Source: Nephrocerus scutellatus
Taxonomy: Eukaryota; Arthropoda; Insecta; Diptera; Pipunculidae
Assembly (NCBI GenBank): GCA_947095585.1
Contig: OX352765.1
Span: forward strand, 79,320,875-79,384,874
Length of the DNA stretch: 64,000 nt
Direction: 5' to 3'
The notes under the pieces were generated by a model. It worked only from the letters and a program-made list of their open reading frames with translations, had not been told where the DNA came from and made no database searches. Position 1 is the first letter of the stretch, and each line of letters opens with the position of its first letter. The position numbers and the translations under genes were made by a program. Positions 44,481 to 56,177 of this stretch are shown piece after piece.

Positions 44481-46040
44481 GCCTCATGTGCTCAAAATAA
44501 TGTTCCTATAAGAGTCTGGGAAGATTTGTCTAACCCTCTACACTCAAGTTTGCATACAGAAAAGGTAAAAGCGCATAAGTTGCCCTTCACTATCTTGTAA
44601 AGAAGATAAAAGGAAATATTTATACCAAGAAAGTGGCTCTTTGTTATAAGGGCTCTTTTTTATGAGGGCTCTTTGCTATAAGGGCTCTATGCTTGAAAGC
44701 CAAGATATTACTTCCTCCTCAGTGTCTGTGACCGCAGTAATGGTTCTCCTTTCTTCCCTTCAGTGGTCACTAGTCATCGACAAATTTCTAGTCGATCTGC
44801 ATAGATCAGGCTAAATCGCCATTGAATATGCATATAACTTGCCGATTATTGTTAGTGGTAAACACAGCACGATTATTTACAGTCTTATGCAAGGTGCTTT
44901 ACTACACATTTTAGAATGTTGCAACAGAGAAGGACTATACATCAATCCTTGCAAAACCATTCCAGTGCCTTTCACAAAGAGAAGATTGGTCAATATAGGA
45001 CCTATCACTATCAAAGGCACCACTTAAGCTTATCCAGTGAGGTTAAATATCTCGGAGGTTTCCTTGATAAACGAATTCTTAGCTGGAATTCTCACATCAA
45101 GTCCGCTATTGAACGAGCCACTAGGGGCACGTGACCCAGTAGACGCATGTATGGCAGAAATTGGGGTCTAAATCCTAAAATGATACACTGGATGTGTACA
45201 ATGATGGTGAGATACCCATTATCACGTATCGTTTCGTGGCCAGAAGTACTTGAATGAACAACGGCAACTAAGCTTCAGAGGCTTCAAGGAATTGCCTGTC
45301 TCGGTATTACGGGTGCCATGTGTATCTGCCAAACTGCAGCATTAGAAACAGGTTGTGGTACTTTCTCCCTTGCAAATCTTCATAAGGAAGACGGTCCTTT
45401 GATTCGCTATTAAAGTGCATTTATACAAACAAATTCGTAAAAGATTCCTAAAAGAGACACTTTCTGCACTATGGTCAGGGATTACTGTTTCGACAGGTTA
45501 TTTCAGGTAGAAATATTGGATCGTGCAAACTGGTCTAATCGTGTTCCGGCGCTTGACGCTAGAGGTCTGGTCTGGTTCACAGATGGCTTAAAGATGTAAT
45601 ACGGAGTTAGAGCTGGTGTCTTTGGACCCAAGATCAAAGTCTTGGTATCAGACTAAAAAATCAATGCCATCGAGCTCTGTGCTAGTATAAACCTTATTAA
45701 AGGCATTAGGGGCGCAAGCACTGGCAAGGAATTGCAGGCAACAAATTCGCAGATGAACTAGCCAGCCAGAAATCGCGTTCATATGACCTGAACATTACTG
45801 TGGTGTTAACTGGGCTGCCGTCACAGCGCTGATTAATAATTGGGAGCTGAAACTTCGTCTGGCCCACTGGGAATGTGTCTCAGGACTAAGACAGTTCAAA
45901 CGATTGATAAGACAAGAACAGCATCAGAAAGCTGGTCTTTAATAATATTCTATTGATTTTCAAATTATTAGTTTATTAAATCTACAACCGATCATAGTCT
46001 TTCCATGCCTTGGTGATCTTTGAACACATCAACATGAACA
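44481..46040 (+). pseudogene. LOA-like retrotransposon remnant, RT thumb to 3' end
   Basis: Broken frames show YRKGKSA-like bases near 44,555, then DLPIIVSGKHSTIIYSLMQG, ALLHILECCNREGLYINPCK, VPFTKRRLVNIGPITIKGTT (44,839-45,027), VKYLGGFLDKRILSWNSHIK (45,035-45,100), the spacer LQRLQGIACLGITGA-like bases near 45,270, and RNase H bases (GGTCTGGTTCACAGATGGCT, GGAGTTAGAGCTGGTGTCTT) near 45,560-45,620. The 3' end matches 39,534-39,893. A local expansion of GGCTCTTTGTTATAAG units lies at about 44,632-44,690. Decayed throughout. Confidence 0.78.
44632..44690. repeat. GGCTCTTTGYTATAAG minisatellite
   Basis: About four units of roughly 16-17 bases (GGCTCTTTGTTATAAG, GGCTCTTTTTTATGAG, GGCTCTTTGCTATAAG, GGCTCTATG) interrupt the LOA-like coding sequence. 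Confidence 0.8.
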
Positions 46041-46139
46041 GGTAGTAATATCAGGTTCGCGACGTGTCTGTTGTACTGATCCGTTGATCTCCTCTTCACT
46101 ACCGTTCCATTGATTTTCAATCTACGAAAAACATATATT

Positions 46140-46660
46140 AGTCAAGGATCGCGTCGTCACGGCTTGTTTCGTCAAAGCACAACAAAGTACACGTCAAGGA
46201 TCGCATCGTATGGATCACGTCAAGGATCGCGTCGTCAAGACTCACGTCAAGGATCACTTCGTCAAGGCTCACGTCAGTGATCAGTGATTAAAGGATAACA
46301 TCTTCAAGGCTCACTTCAAGGATCAATTTGGCACGTCAAGGGTCACGTCAAGGATCACTTCGTCAAGGCTCATGTCAAAGATCACTTCGTCCAGGCACGT
46401 CAAGGATCACCTCGTCAAGACACGTCAAAGTTCACGTCAAGGATCTCGTCATAAGGCTTACGTCAAAGATCACTTCGTCAAGGCTTTCGTCAATGATCAC
46501 TTTCTCAAGCCTCACTTCGTCAAGGCACGTCAAAGTTCACTTCAAGAATCGAATCTTCAAGGCTCACGTTCAGGATCACTACGTCAAGGCTCACATCAAA
46601 GATCACTTTGTCAAGGGTCACATCAAGAATCACTTCGTCAAGGCTCAAGTCATAAACAGA
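46140..46660 (+). repeat. Minisatellite of about 27 bp, open in several frames
   Basis: Units such as GATCACTTCGTCAAGGCTCA plus CGTCAAG repeat roughly 18-20 times, mostly 27 bases with 24-25 base variants. Because 27 is a multiple of three, long open frames arise (46,328-46,687 and 46,372-46,830) that encode repetitive RQGSRQGSLRQGS-like peptide. I treat these as a by-product of the repeat, not a gene. It follows the 3' end of the LOA-like copy after about 100 bases. Confidence 0.85.
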
Positions 46661-47164
46661 AAGAAATTTATTGTAACGACATTTTAATTTTGAACCCTGA
46701 TAGCCCTGAGTTGCCCCGACTTCGGTACACTAACATTGGCATATTTTTCATAATATCTTGCAGACTCCTGGTACTATTTCGTTCATTTTTTTTCCCGAAT
46801 ATTGTCCTTAAGCATCGAGGTTGTGCCTAGATTCTGTCAGATTCTTCACTATAACTTACTATCAACAACTTTCCTCGACTGTCAAATGTGAAATTACAGG
46901 AAACCCAAAATGGCGGCGAAATAGCTGACTTGGAAGAGAAAACTCACCCTGTATATTGTGCCATTATTGGGTTAAGGATAAAAATGATTTTAACCGATCC
47001 GAAAATACACCTTTTGCGTCATATTTCTGATCAGATGCTGTATTTAATGAAGCTTGGACTTTGGTAAGGTCATATAAAACAAAAAAAATTAGTTGCCAAC
47101 ATTTTAGTAGGCCAATGCACTTGAAAAAGATAATCCACGGGTTTCTTAATAAACTTTAGATATA
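46661..47164. other. No gene recognised
   Basis: AT-rich spacer between the minisatellite and R1i. Nothing seen. Confidence 0.55.
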
Positions 47165-48184
47165 AAAAAAACAACCCATAACAATTAAAATTTTTCATGT
47201 AAATTCTCTAATAGGATATAGGTATGTGTTAAAATTTAAAGAAAATCGGGCTAATTTTTAAAAAATTTATATGGACACCACACGGGTCTCAGGGCCCTAT
47301 CACTCCAACAAATTTACAAAAAGTTATGTCCATCAGTGATACACATGTGTTAAAAATTTGAAGAAAATCGAGCTAAATTTTAAAAAATTTATATGGGCAC
47401 CCCTTGGCCCTCAGGGCCCGTTCACTCCAAAAACTTTAAAAAAAATTTGGTCCATTGGAGATACAGAGGTGTACAAAATTTGAAGAAAATCGGATTAATT
47501 TCTTTGAAAAATTTTAATGGGGCCCATCGACCCCGGCCACCAAAAGTTTTGCAAAAAGTGTTGTCCATCGGAGATACACACGTATATAAAATTTAAAAAA
47601 ATTCGGGTTAATTTTTTTAAAAAATTTTTTGGGCCCAATGACCCTGGGGCCCGGGGTCTTCACAAATTTTACAAAAAGTGTTTTTCATCGGAGATACATA
47701 CGTATATAAAATTTGAAGAAAATCGGGTTAATTTTTTTTTTTAATTTTATGGGTCCCCACGAACCCGGGGCCCAGGGTCTCAAAAATTTTTTACAAGAAG
47801 TGTTGCCTATCGGAGATACACGCGCATATAAAATTTAAAGAAAATCGGGCTATTTTTAAAAAAAAAAATTATGGGATCCCACGAACCCGGGGCCCGGGGT
47901 CTCCAAAAACAGTGTTGTCTATCAGAGATACACATGTGTATAAAATTTGAAGAAAATCGAGTAAAATTTTGTAAAATATTGGTATGGGAGCCTCCCGACC
48001 CCGGGGCCCGAGGGGCCTCAAATTTTAAAAGAAAGTGTTGTCTCCAGAAAGACACATGTGTGCAAAACTTCAATAAAATCGGGCTTTGGGAAGTGGGTTA
48101 AAATTTGATTGCAAGATTCCACGACAGACGACCGACGACCGACCGACCCACGGGCAAGTGAAGTTAATATAGAGAATTTAAAAA
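47165..48184 (+). repeat. R1i: largest R1 copy with tandem array of about 120-bp units
   Basis: It begins AAAAAAACAACCCATAACAA, then TTTTTCATGTAAATTCTCTA. The phrase GGAGATACACATGTGT or variants then recurs at 47,215, 47,338, 47,460, 47,573, 47,693, 47,815, 47,927 and about 48,049, with spacings of 112-123. Each unit holds AAATTTGAAGAAAATCGGGC, a poly-A/T stretch, a GC-rich ACCCCGGGGCCCGGGGTC block and ACAAAAAGTGTTGTCCATC. The end reads GGAAGTGGGTTAAAATTTGA, CGACAGACGACCGACGACCG and GAAGTTAATATAGAGAATTT followed by A. R1a has the same ends with one or two units. Confidence 0.92.
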
Positions 48185-49190
48185 AACTCCACAGATCTAC
48201 TAATACAGATTCATACTGCTTTCACTACTACATCTTATTCTAGCATTCACCTGAGTATAAAATTAATACTAGTAGTTTGGCAAACATATACATATCTGGC
48301 AGTCCAATTTTTCAATAAAATACCACTGACAACACATGACTACGTTGTCTGAACTTCGAATTTATTTTTCCTGAATACCCATTTAAAGTTTTTTGGATGC
48401 TGACTTTTAAAAGGGTATTCGGAATTGTGCAATGACAATCAAGGAGAGCTACTCTCATACCTTGAATTGAATGATTTCCATTAAACGTTTGCAATTTCGC
48501 TTTCATTGCCATTCATTTCATCCCTTCGTTAAATGTGCATACAATCCCCTATTTGCTGACAATAGCAAGCATAATGCCAACACTTGCTTCAATTGCACCG
48601 ACGTTGGACGACAAATCAGCACACAGAGAGAATAATTATTATTGAAACGAGAACAAAGGACCAATGGTCATATGTAGCTATTTTTGTAAATGGGTTTTTT
48701 TTCGTTGCCCATTCAAAAAAGGCACTAAACAGTACTCCGGAAACTGGAAAAAAAGAAAGGCAGAATATGTTCATTTAAAAAAACAGAATGTGGGATTTAA
48801 AAATGCTTGTCGGACAAGTAGTTAATGTACGTACGAGCACGGCGATTGGATTACACAATATTTCTTTGTCCAGACACAGTCCACAGAAAAATAAGCCAAA
48901 GTCCAAAGTAAGTCGATTTTAAACTTGAAATTCTAGACCAACGTGTGTGAGTGTGTGTTTTGCCAGGAGTTGTCGCTTTGTCATCGGCATGGCAATTTAA
49001 TAGTAGGGGCTACTAAATTGGATTTTGTCCGGAACATGCCGTGCTGGTACCCAAAAAACCAGATAAAAATTCTATGCGGCGATAGAACTCTTGTAACAAA
49101 CATTTGGAAGCGAAGAGCACATTGGGAACAAAAGACATCAAAGAGCACTAAAAAAATTGTTCTTAAGTTTTTTGAGTGGTTGTTTTGCAA
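48185..49190. other. No gene recognised
   Basis: AT-rich. Frames at 48,584-48,778 and 48,943-49,194 show no motif. Confidence 0.55.
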
Positions 49191-49199
49191 TTGAGGCTG

Positions 49200-50630
49200 T
49201 TTTGTAGCGAGGCCGCGAAATCGCGAAAGAATTACAGAATACTATCAAGAAAGTTGTATACCGGGAACAGAGCTTACGACCTCTCAAGTCCGATAGTCCC
49301 AAGGCTGCTGAGGCAATACAAAACACGTGACCAGGATAGTCAAACATGAAAACTACACGAGAGAACGTCGCAGCGTCAAGTACAATGGAAAGGCAAGTCG
49401 CATCAAACGGGAATAAAACAAGATCGGCCACAACTGATTCCTAAGGAAAAACAGTATTGATATATGCATGATTTCGGAAACCCTTTTCAGAAGGGGATCT
49501 GGATCCGAAAATCAAAGGATACCGTGATTATCACGCGCATCACCCTTCGGAAAAGGTGAGAGGCGGATCCTCTCTTTACATCAAAGACTGTATTCCACGA
49601 ACATAAATATAGAATAATTTACTTATAATAATAAGGTTAGTTTCCATAAAAATAAACCATTTAGACTACAACATCGCGTCTAGTTATTTCCCTCCGGGAT
49701 ATAGGCTGGTATACGATGACATCGTTCAGCTCCATGACACACTTGGGCCAAATGTTATCATTGACTGTGATTTTAACGCGAAACACCCCTTTTTTGGGTT
49801 CAAGATGCAATTTCACGAAAGGCAGATTACTTTAAAAAGCCAGTATGAACACGTGGTGTGGACTTTAATTGACGGGATAGCCAACGTATTGGCCAAACGA
49901 CAGAAATAAAATGCCTGACCTCGTCGTCTTCTTTCTCGCAAAAGGGATCCCAATATATATCAAGAACGTCGAAGAATGTTATGAGCTCTCCTCAGACCAC
50001 TCAGCTGTAATTTTGAAGATTCGCGAAAGTCTAGTAAAAAAGATTAGCTAGCAACAAAACCAACTGGGACGGTTTCAGAAGAAGCTACAAGGGAAACGTT
50101 GATTTAAATGTGCCACTTAAGTGGCCGTTTGAGATAGAAGACGATGTTGATAAACTCGTGAAAGAGCACTGCTTGGAAAAACACTCCCTTCCCAAAGACA
50201 GAAGTACGAAACCGCAAAGCCAAATACAACCCTAAAATCGAAGACCTTAACGAGAAAAGAGAAGAGCGCATAAGAGGTGGCAACAATCACGCGCCCCCCG
50301 GATAAACCTTATTAGAACCATCTATACAACAAGCTTAAAAACTTGCTGCAAGATCTCAAAAATCGCGAAGCTTCTGCTTACCTTGAAGGCTTGACTGCCG
50401 ATAAGACTTCAAACTGCACATTCTGGAAAGCCATGAAGTTCATAAAGAAACCCGTTATGCACTCGCCACCGATAATAAAAGCTTACGGCGAATGGTCAAA
50501 AGAAAACAAAGAGAAAGGGGATTTATTTGCCGAGTACTTAGAAGCAACGTTCAATCTGTTTGACGGACAACGATTGACCGAAGATCCCAACTCCGCCGTA
50601 GCCGGTCACAAGCCCGGTTGAGAAAGGAGG
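49200..50630 (+). pseudogene. Jockey-clade element: gag end, endonuclease and pre-RT
   Basis: From about 49,200 a possible gag end (EQSLRPLKSDSPKAAEAIQN) precedes endonuclease codons around 49,450: ICMISETLF, KIKGYRDYHAHHPSEKV-like bases at 49,500-49,555, SLYIKDCIP near 49,580, SYFPPGYRLVYDDIVQLHDT then LGPNVIIDCDFNAKHPFFGF (49,685-49,800; the GDFN motif reads CDFN), and NVEECYELSSDHSAVILKIR (49,965-50,030, the SDH motif). The pre-RT block DRNFWKAMKF-like TSNCTFWKAMKFIKKPVMHS and KGDLFAEYLEATFNLFDG lies at 50,343-50,620. RT itself is absent. Frame changes are many. It is a different part of a Jockey element than 14,524-15,830. Confidence 0.83.
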
Positions 50631-52489
50631 AGTAGTAAACCCGTGGTGGGGTCCAACTGCATCATAGATTTATTTATTATTTATTGGATATGGTGTGGGG
50701 CATTACCACGGTAGAGTAATAAGTGCCGCGGGTACTTAGAGTATGCTCTTTATGGACAATGTCTTCGTACTTAGCGACCCTGGAAGGGCTGGCAGTACTT
50801 CATCATCATCATATTTGGCCCTACAACCGGGGTCCGGTCCTGGCATCCCGCTGATAATACTTATAGGATTTTATTCGGTGGAGCTCTTCGTATTTAGCGG
50901 CCTTGTCGTAACAAACTGTTGACCTGTGTAGCTGGGATAGCTTCTATCCCGGGCGGCCTAGGATAGCTTGCTTGAATTTGCTTTGTAGCTTTATTTGAAT
51001 TTTCAATATTAGCGGTTTTTGGGTAGCCTTCTGTTGTGCTGGCCTTTTTTTTATTGTAATCATTCATCGTAGTTACGTTGAGAACAGGAAAACTACCAAC
51101 AAATTCCATAATATGTCGTTGGGAGCGTTCGGCTCCCAGTCATTACTGGTATCAGAGAGCTATCTTTTATGCAAATACGTGAAACCCATTATGCGGAAGG
51201 ACACAAAATATTGCTCCCGTTTTCCATTAGGGCTATGTGTCGGCGACATTACAGTTGAGTAAGCAGTGTTTGGTTTGATAATTCATTTACTGTATCGGTC
51301 AGCTATGTAACTAACCAGTATTAGGATAACTCAAAGTCATCGATGCATGCCAGATGCTTTTCTCCGCTGCCCTTCTAGGTATATGATGGATCACGAGCCT
51401 GTTTCGTGAGTCCGAAAGATAGCCATAACTTTCATACAGATTCTGGAATGCCTCAGATGGTATAAATCCGTTCTTTAGAGCTCTCCGGCGATCCCAAAAT
51501 TAATTCGTTTGCAATAGAGGCTACCCGAGCGAAATGGTGTTCAGTTAGATCTAGGAATGACATTATAGATTCTTGATATTGCGGAAGCACCCAGAAGCTT
51601 TTAATTTGCCACATAATGCCTATAATTGGAGTGTTTCTGTTTTTAGATAATTTCTTTCGAGCAAACAACAGACAGGCAAAACCAAATAGCGGCGAAACAA
51701 AATCGACCTGTAACATAAAAAGTAGCCGGTATGAATGATATCGGAAACGCATGCGATAAAATTGGTCCTTTGAACGCCTGGTTACTAAACCTCCCATCTC
51801 TGAGATAGCATAAATAGAATAACTGAAAATTTATCATACGTTTGTCCCACTGTCGCACAGTCACATGAAACACCCAAAGCAAATGGAAAATATTTTGTTT
51901 GTTTCCCATCTCATTTATTGCACAAAAGTGGAATGTAGTTTTTAAATTCCTTTTATTTTGTGTATGGAATTTTTGTTGTTGTCTCCATTCGCTCTCGTGC
52001 ACAATGCAATTAACGCGACTGTGGTGTTAATACATTTGAATGTCAACAGTCCATCCCCCTATCAGCCGCGCACAAAAATCTACAAAACATTTACGACATG
52101 TACATACCGCACCACATACAGGGATGAAAGTGGACCGACGGCAACACGCTGATTTATGCTTTTAACGGTATTTAAATTGCTGTAAATTCAGGATAAATGT
52201 CCGCACTATCGGAGGCACGGAAGCATGGGCCATTTTCCATTAATTTAGGGCCCGAAGGCAGCGTTACTCGTTCACAGTTAGGCATGGTGCCTGTTCTACC
52301 TTAAACATTTTGTTTATCCTTTGGACAACTCTGGACGTGTTGAATTAATCTTCTACAAAAGCAGAAAAGTCCCTGTAAATGCACCATCGGTCGATGTATT
52401 ACTAGATAAAGGTATGCATACACTTAGGACACGGAGTCAAAGAACATCGATGTGGGAGCGTTACCTTATCCTCTATCATCACATCCGAT
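50631..52489. other. No gene recognised
   Basis: A short shared repeat (CATCATATTTGGCCCTACAA then CCGGGGTCCGGTCCTGG) at 50,800-50,844 matches 4600-4645. A minus frame 50,894-51,109 has no motif I can name. The rest shows nothing supportable. Confidence 0.5.
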
Positions 52490-54360
52490 AGAGATAAAAG
52501 CAAATGCTTAAACCTTTGGTGAACGTTTGCAACTTAAAGCCGACAATGATACTTATTTTTACATTTCAGCCAAAAAATTTGACCCTTTTGGAAAGGCAAG
52601 AAAAACTCAACCTCGGTACAAGTGTAGAATGCCGGTCCCAAGCCCGAGTAAAGACGGAGAGTTTGATGCAACGTACTGGTCCTATCCTCAGTAGAAAGTA
52701 TTTCTAATCCAAGGTGGGACCGCATATACCGGTGGATGCATGACTAAGAGGTTGCTTAGTCAATAGTATGCGGACTCTGAATACCTGCCGACCTTAGGTT
52801 TTATTTGGCCTTCCCATGGCACACCGGGCTCTGTCATAAGGGCCCCATCCTCGGCCCTCGTGAGGGCGTCAGAACTGAGTACGAGGAACCAGCCACTTCT
52901 GATTCTGACGCATCCACAATCGTTCGTGCAAGTAGCGTCATCTCGGAGAATTCCGGTTGCTCTTCAATTGGGAAGACATTAGATAGGCTACTGATCCATT
53001 GAACTCCCTAGAGAGAAGGCTACTAAGACTTGCTTTTCGCATGGACGTGGATATAGAAAGTGCTCTTGTTTTTTTCCAAAACCGTCCGTTCAACTTCAAC
53101 ATCCACGGAGGACTAATGAGCATCATTAGGGTGTTACAGGCGAACCTGGATCACGCGAAGGGCGCATCCGCTACCCTCAGCAAGCGGTTCGCCGAGGAAA
53201 ATATTACCTTTGGTCTCATCCAAGAGCCTTGGGTTATTAGAGGACAGATAAAAGGTCTACGGAACGGAATAAGTAATTTGATCGGTAAATGCGGGGAGCC
53301 AGTACCAAGGGCGGCCTGGTTGATCCGCACGAACATGAACTTTCTTCCTATTTCAGAATTCATAACGAAAGGCCTGGTGGCCCTGCTGATTGAAGTTCCA
53401 AACGAGAGTGGAAGACAGAACATCGTGTGTGCTCAAGCATATTTCCTCGGCGACGGCGACAACATTCCGCCCTTATAGGTCTAGGAGCAAATAGAGCTCT
53501 GCCGAAACAGAAACCTCCACTACTTCATAGAATTTGAAGCAAATGCACATCATGAGGCAGCATGAATAGAAGGACAGTAGACGCCTCTCCGGCAGAACTT
53601 GGGGTCTAAGTCCTAAAATGTTACATTGGATGTATACAAAAATGGTGAGAACTATTATCACGTATACGCGGCGATCAATTGATGGCCGAAAGTTATTGAA
53701 TGGACAACGGCAAATAAGCTTCAGAAGGTACAAAATTTGCCTATCAAGGTGTAACGGGTGCCATGCGCACCTGCCCTAGGACTGCATCAGAAGCTGTTGT
53801 AGGGATTTCACCCTTGCATATCTACAAAAGAAAGACGGCTGCTAGATGCGGTATTAAGCTGCAACAAGAATACGGGTACAAACCGGATGACCTGAAAATT
53901 CTTGAGTCAATTCCTGAAAGAGACATGTTCTGCACTATTCCCGACACTATGGTCAGGGAGCATTGTTTTGGAAGGAAATTTGAGGTAGAAATATTGAACC
54001 AGGTAATCTGGTGCAATGGTGCTCCGGCACTGGACGCTAAATGGCTGGTCTGGTTCACAGGTGGACAGAAGTAATAGGAAGGACAGGAAGAATAGGAGTT
54101 GGAGTTGGTGCCTTTGGACCCAACACCAAAGTCTCGATACCAATGAAAGAAAGTTCCTCGGTTTTCCCGTCGGAACTTCATGCCATTGAGATCTGCTCCG
54201 GGATTAACCTTAAAAAAGGAATTGAAGGCACTAGAATATTATATCTTTTCAGATAGCCATTCAGTACTTAGAGTGCAGCCGTCCAATTTGATGGACTCGA
54301 TATCAGTATTCAGGGGGTACATTGGCACCCATAGCTTCCACGAGAACACTAATGACAACG
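52490..54360 (+). pseudogene. LOA-like retrotransposon remnant: leader, endonuclease, then RNase H
   Basis: A leader (52,490-53,110) carries GAGGGCGTCAGAACTGAGTA. An open frame at 52,999-53,478 then gives SIIRVLQANLDHAKGASATL, SKRFAEENITFGLIQEPWVI, RAAWLIRTNMNFLPISEFIT and KGLVALLIEVPN, the N-terminal half of a LOA/I-type endonuclease (QANLxHxxxA..., IQEPW). Near 53,540 ANAHHEAA marks its GDxNAHH motif. The copy then jumps at about 53,570 to the RT to RNase H spacer (GVTGAMRTCPRTASEA, GISPLHIYKRKTAARCGIKL, QQEYGYKPDDLKILESIPER) and the RNase H start (LVWFTGGQK, VGVGAFGPNTKVSIPMKESS, FPSELHAIEICSGI). The first RNase H Asp is Gly here. All of the RT is deleted. Confidence 0.85.
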
Positions 54361-55120
54361 GATAACGAGTCATAGAGATGGCAGCAAGCAATAATTTAGT
54401 CGTTGCGCATAAAAAGAAGAGGATCCTTTTAATTCATAGCCTTTGGAGCTTAAAGCAAACCCCTTTATTTTTAAATTTTACCTGCTGCGTTTTCCCAATT
54501 ACCATAAAATCTATGGGGTTTTCTGCAAACTTGTTGGTGATTTTTATTTTATTATTGTAACGCTAATTAGAAAAAAAATAGTAAAACGTTGTGTTTATTA
54601 ATTATTTTCTGGAGAAAATTTACCTCAAATTCAAAAATTAGCATGGGCATAAAAACTGGAACAGGCATTGAAGTTGGATATCTGAAGACTCAAATAAGAT
54701 ATCAACTTTATTTAAACGTAGTTACAATGCCTAGTATTTATTCTAAAAACAATGTCCTAATGTTAGTATTAACAGAGAAATTCCCGTTAACATGGGTCAG
54801 GGTACACCAAAGTAAGGTTTTTCTTAAATCCCTGATAAATGATGTTGATAGACCCTTACTGTAGAACGATTTTTTTTCTTAGAATATACCCAAGAATCAT
54901 TTTCCAAATTATTGTGAACGAATTAGGGGACGCGCCCTCTATGTTATTTTTTATGTATAAATTCAAAAATAAGCGAGGGAAAGCTGGAACTCGGCAAGAA
55001 ATCGAAATCACTGGAGACAGTTCTCAAAGAAGAGTAAAACAGAGACTAGGGACAGACATCTTAAGGGCCAATTATAATAGACTTGAGTTGGATTAATTTA
55101 ACTGATGTGAAGGACTCATT
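54361..55120. other. Unrecognised AT-rich stretch with short open frames
   Basis: Overlapping plus frames at 54,589-54,864 and 54,839-55,096 are open for 91 and 85 codons. They show no motif known to me and no similarity to other parts of the window. The composition is AT-rich, so chance frames are plausible. Confidence 0.4.
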
Positions 55121-55127
55121 ACATATA

Positions 55128-56177
55128 GGGTGTCCCAATAAGCGGTTCACATTTGACATATCGGTTATTTTGGCTAATGTCATTCTTTCTTTGACAGAAA
55201 CTCAGTATATTACTTCTAGTTGACGAAATGAGTCGCGTAACGCTTTAGCAAAAGTGGGATATGTTGGAAATTTACTTCCACAGCAAAGACAATTGGTTCG
55301 AAATCGCAAGAAAATGTCATACAAAATTTGGTGAAAACACGTGACTCACACACAACGGTATCTAGAAGTTTGTGCATAAAGTGCATGATACGGGCTATCT
55401 AGTCGACAATCCAACGCGTACCCGTGCTTGTCGTGTTCGTTCAGCCGAAAATATCGCCGCTGTGGCGGAAAATGTGCACCAACGGCCGAGAACATCAATT
55501 CGTCATCGTGTATCGGAACTGAACATCAGCCGGTCTTCCATGCAACGAATTCTGCGTAAAGATCTTGGTTTGTGGCCCTATAAAGTTCAATTGGTCCAGC
55601 AAATGAAGCCCCGTGACCATCCGCTGCGATGTTGGAAGATGAGACCGGCGCGATCGTTACGGTCAGCGAAATCAAATACCGCCACATGTTCACATCTTTT
55701 TTGTACCCATATCTTGAAGACATTGGTTTGGACGACCTTTAGTTCCAGCAAGATAGTGCGCCATGCCACACATTGGGCGTTACAATAGCGGAAGTGCGTC
55801 AAAAATTCGATGGCCGCATTATCAGTCGAAATGGTGACGTGAATTGGCCGGCAAGGAGCTGTGATTTGACGCCTTTGGATTTTTATTTGTAGGCTGCCGT
55901 GAAGGACAAGTCTTATGCGGACAATCCACAAACAATTGAGGATTTGAAAGCCAATATTGAAGCAAATAGAGCCGCACAATCCAAAAAAATCCAAAATGTG
56001 CTTAGAAATTGGACCGACCGAATGGAGTACGCCAAGTTCAGTTCCCATTTGAATGAAATCATTTTCCATAAATAACCAGATAGATTGTTCTTTGAAACAA
56101 AAGAATAAATTTGTAAATAGATTAAGCCGTTTTTGTTTTATTAAATTTTTAATTCTGAACTTCTTATTTGGACACCA
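55128..56177 (+). mobile_element. Tc1/mariner DD41D element, copy Mar-D, internally deleted
   Basis: The left end reads TATAGGGTGTCCCAATAAGC with TA at 55,126-55,127. The right end reads CTTATTTGGACACCATTA; its reverse complement GGTGTCCAAATAAG pairs with GGTGTCCCAATAAG. The TA at the right is less clear (ATTA), so that border is good to a few bases. It is about 1.05 kb with one transposase pseudogene. The TIR sequence differs from Mar-A, Mar-B and Mar-C, so it is a fourth lineage. Confidence 0.85.
55228..56074 (+). pseudogene. Mariner-type transposase (DD41D) of Mar-D
   Basis: It starts MSRVTL at 55,228, with a stop, then QKWDMLEIYFHSKDNWFEIA and, after more lesions, KVHDTGYLVDNPTRTRACRV, RSAENIAAVAENV, SSMQRILRKDLGLWPYKVQL and QQMKPRDHPLR. 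A deletion at about 55,633 removes the first catalytic block (DEAHF) and joins to VTVSEIKYRHMFTSFLYPYL. After a frameshift come FQQDSAPCHTLGVTIAEVRQ (second Asp), SCDLTPLDFYL (third Asp, 41 residues later), KDKSYADNPQTIEDLKANIE and NVLRNWTDRMEYAKFSSHLN, ending at TAA near 56,074. It has lost the first Asp, so it is inactive. Confidence 0.87.

Noticed and set aside
46328..46830. Overlapping open frames of 119 and 152 codons as a repetitive protein gene
   Set aside because: They are a by-product of the 27-bp minisatellite and differ only by reading phase.
47165..48184. CRISPR-like array because of regularly spaced repeats
   Set aside because: Whole units of about 120 bp are repeated, with no short repeat and unique spacer pattern, and there are no cas-like genes; the setting is a fly-like genome.
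52999..53478. 159-codon frame as a stand-alone host gene
   Set aside because: It carries the LOA endonuclease start (QANLDHAKGASATL, IQEPW) and matches another LOA copy at 23.8 kb.
54589..55096. Two overlapping plus frames as a small unknown gene
   Set aside because: AT-rich, overlapping in different frames, and adjacent to Mar-D without motifs; kept only as an unrecognised stretch.
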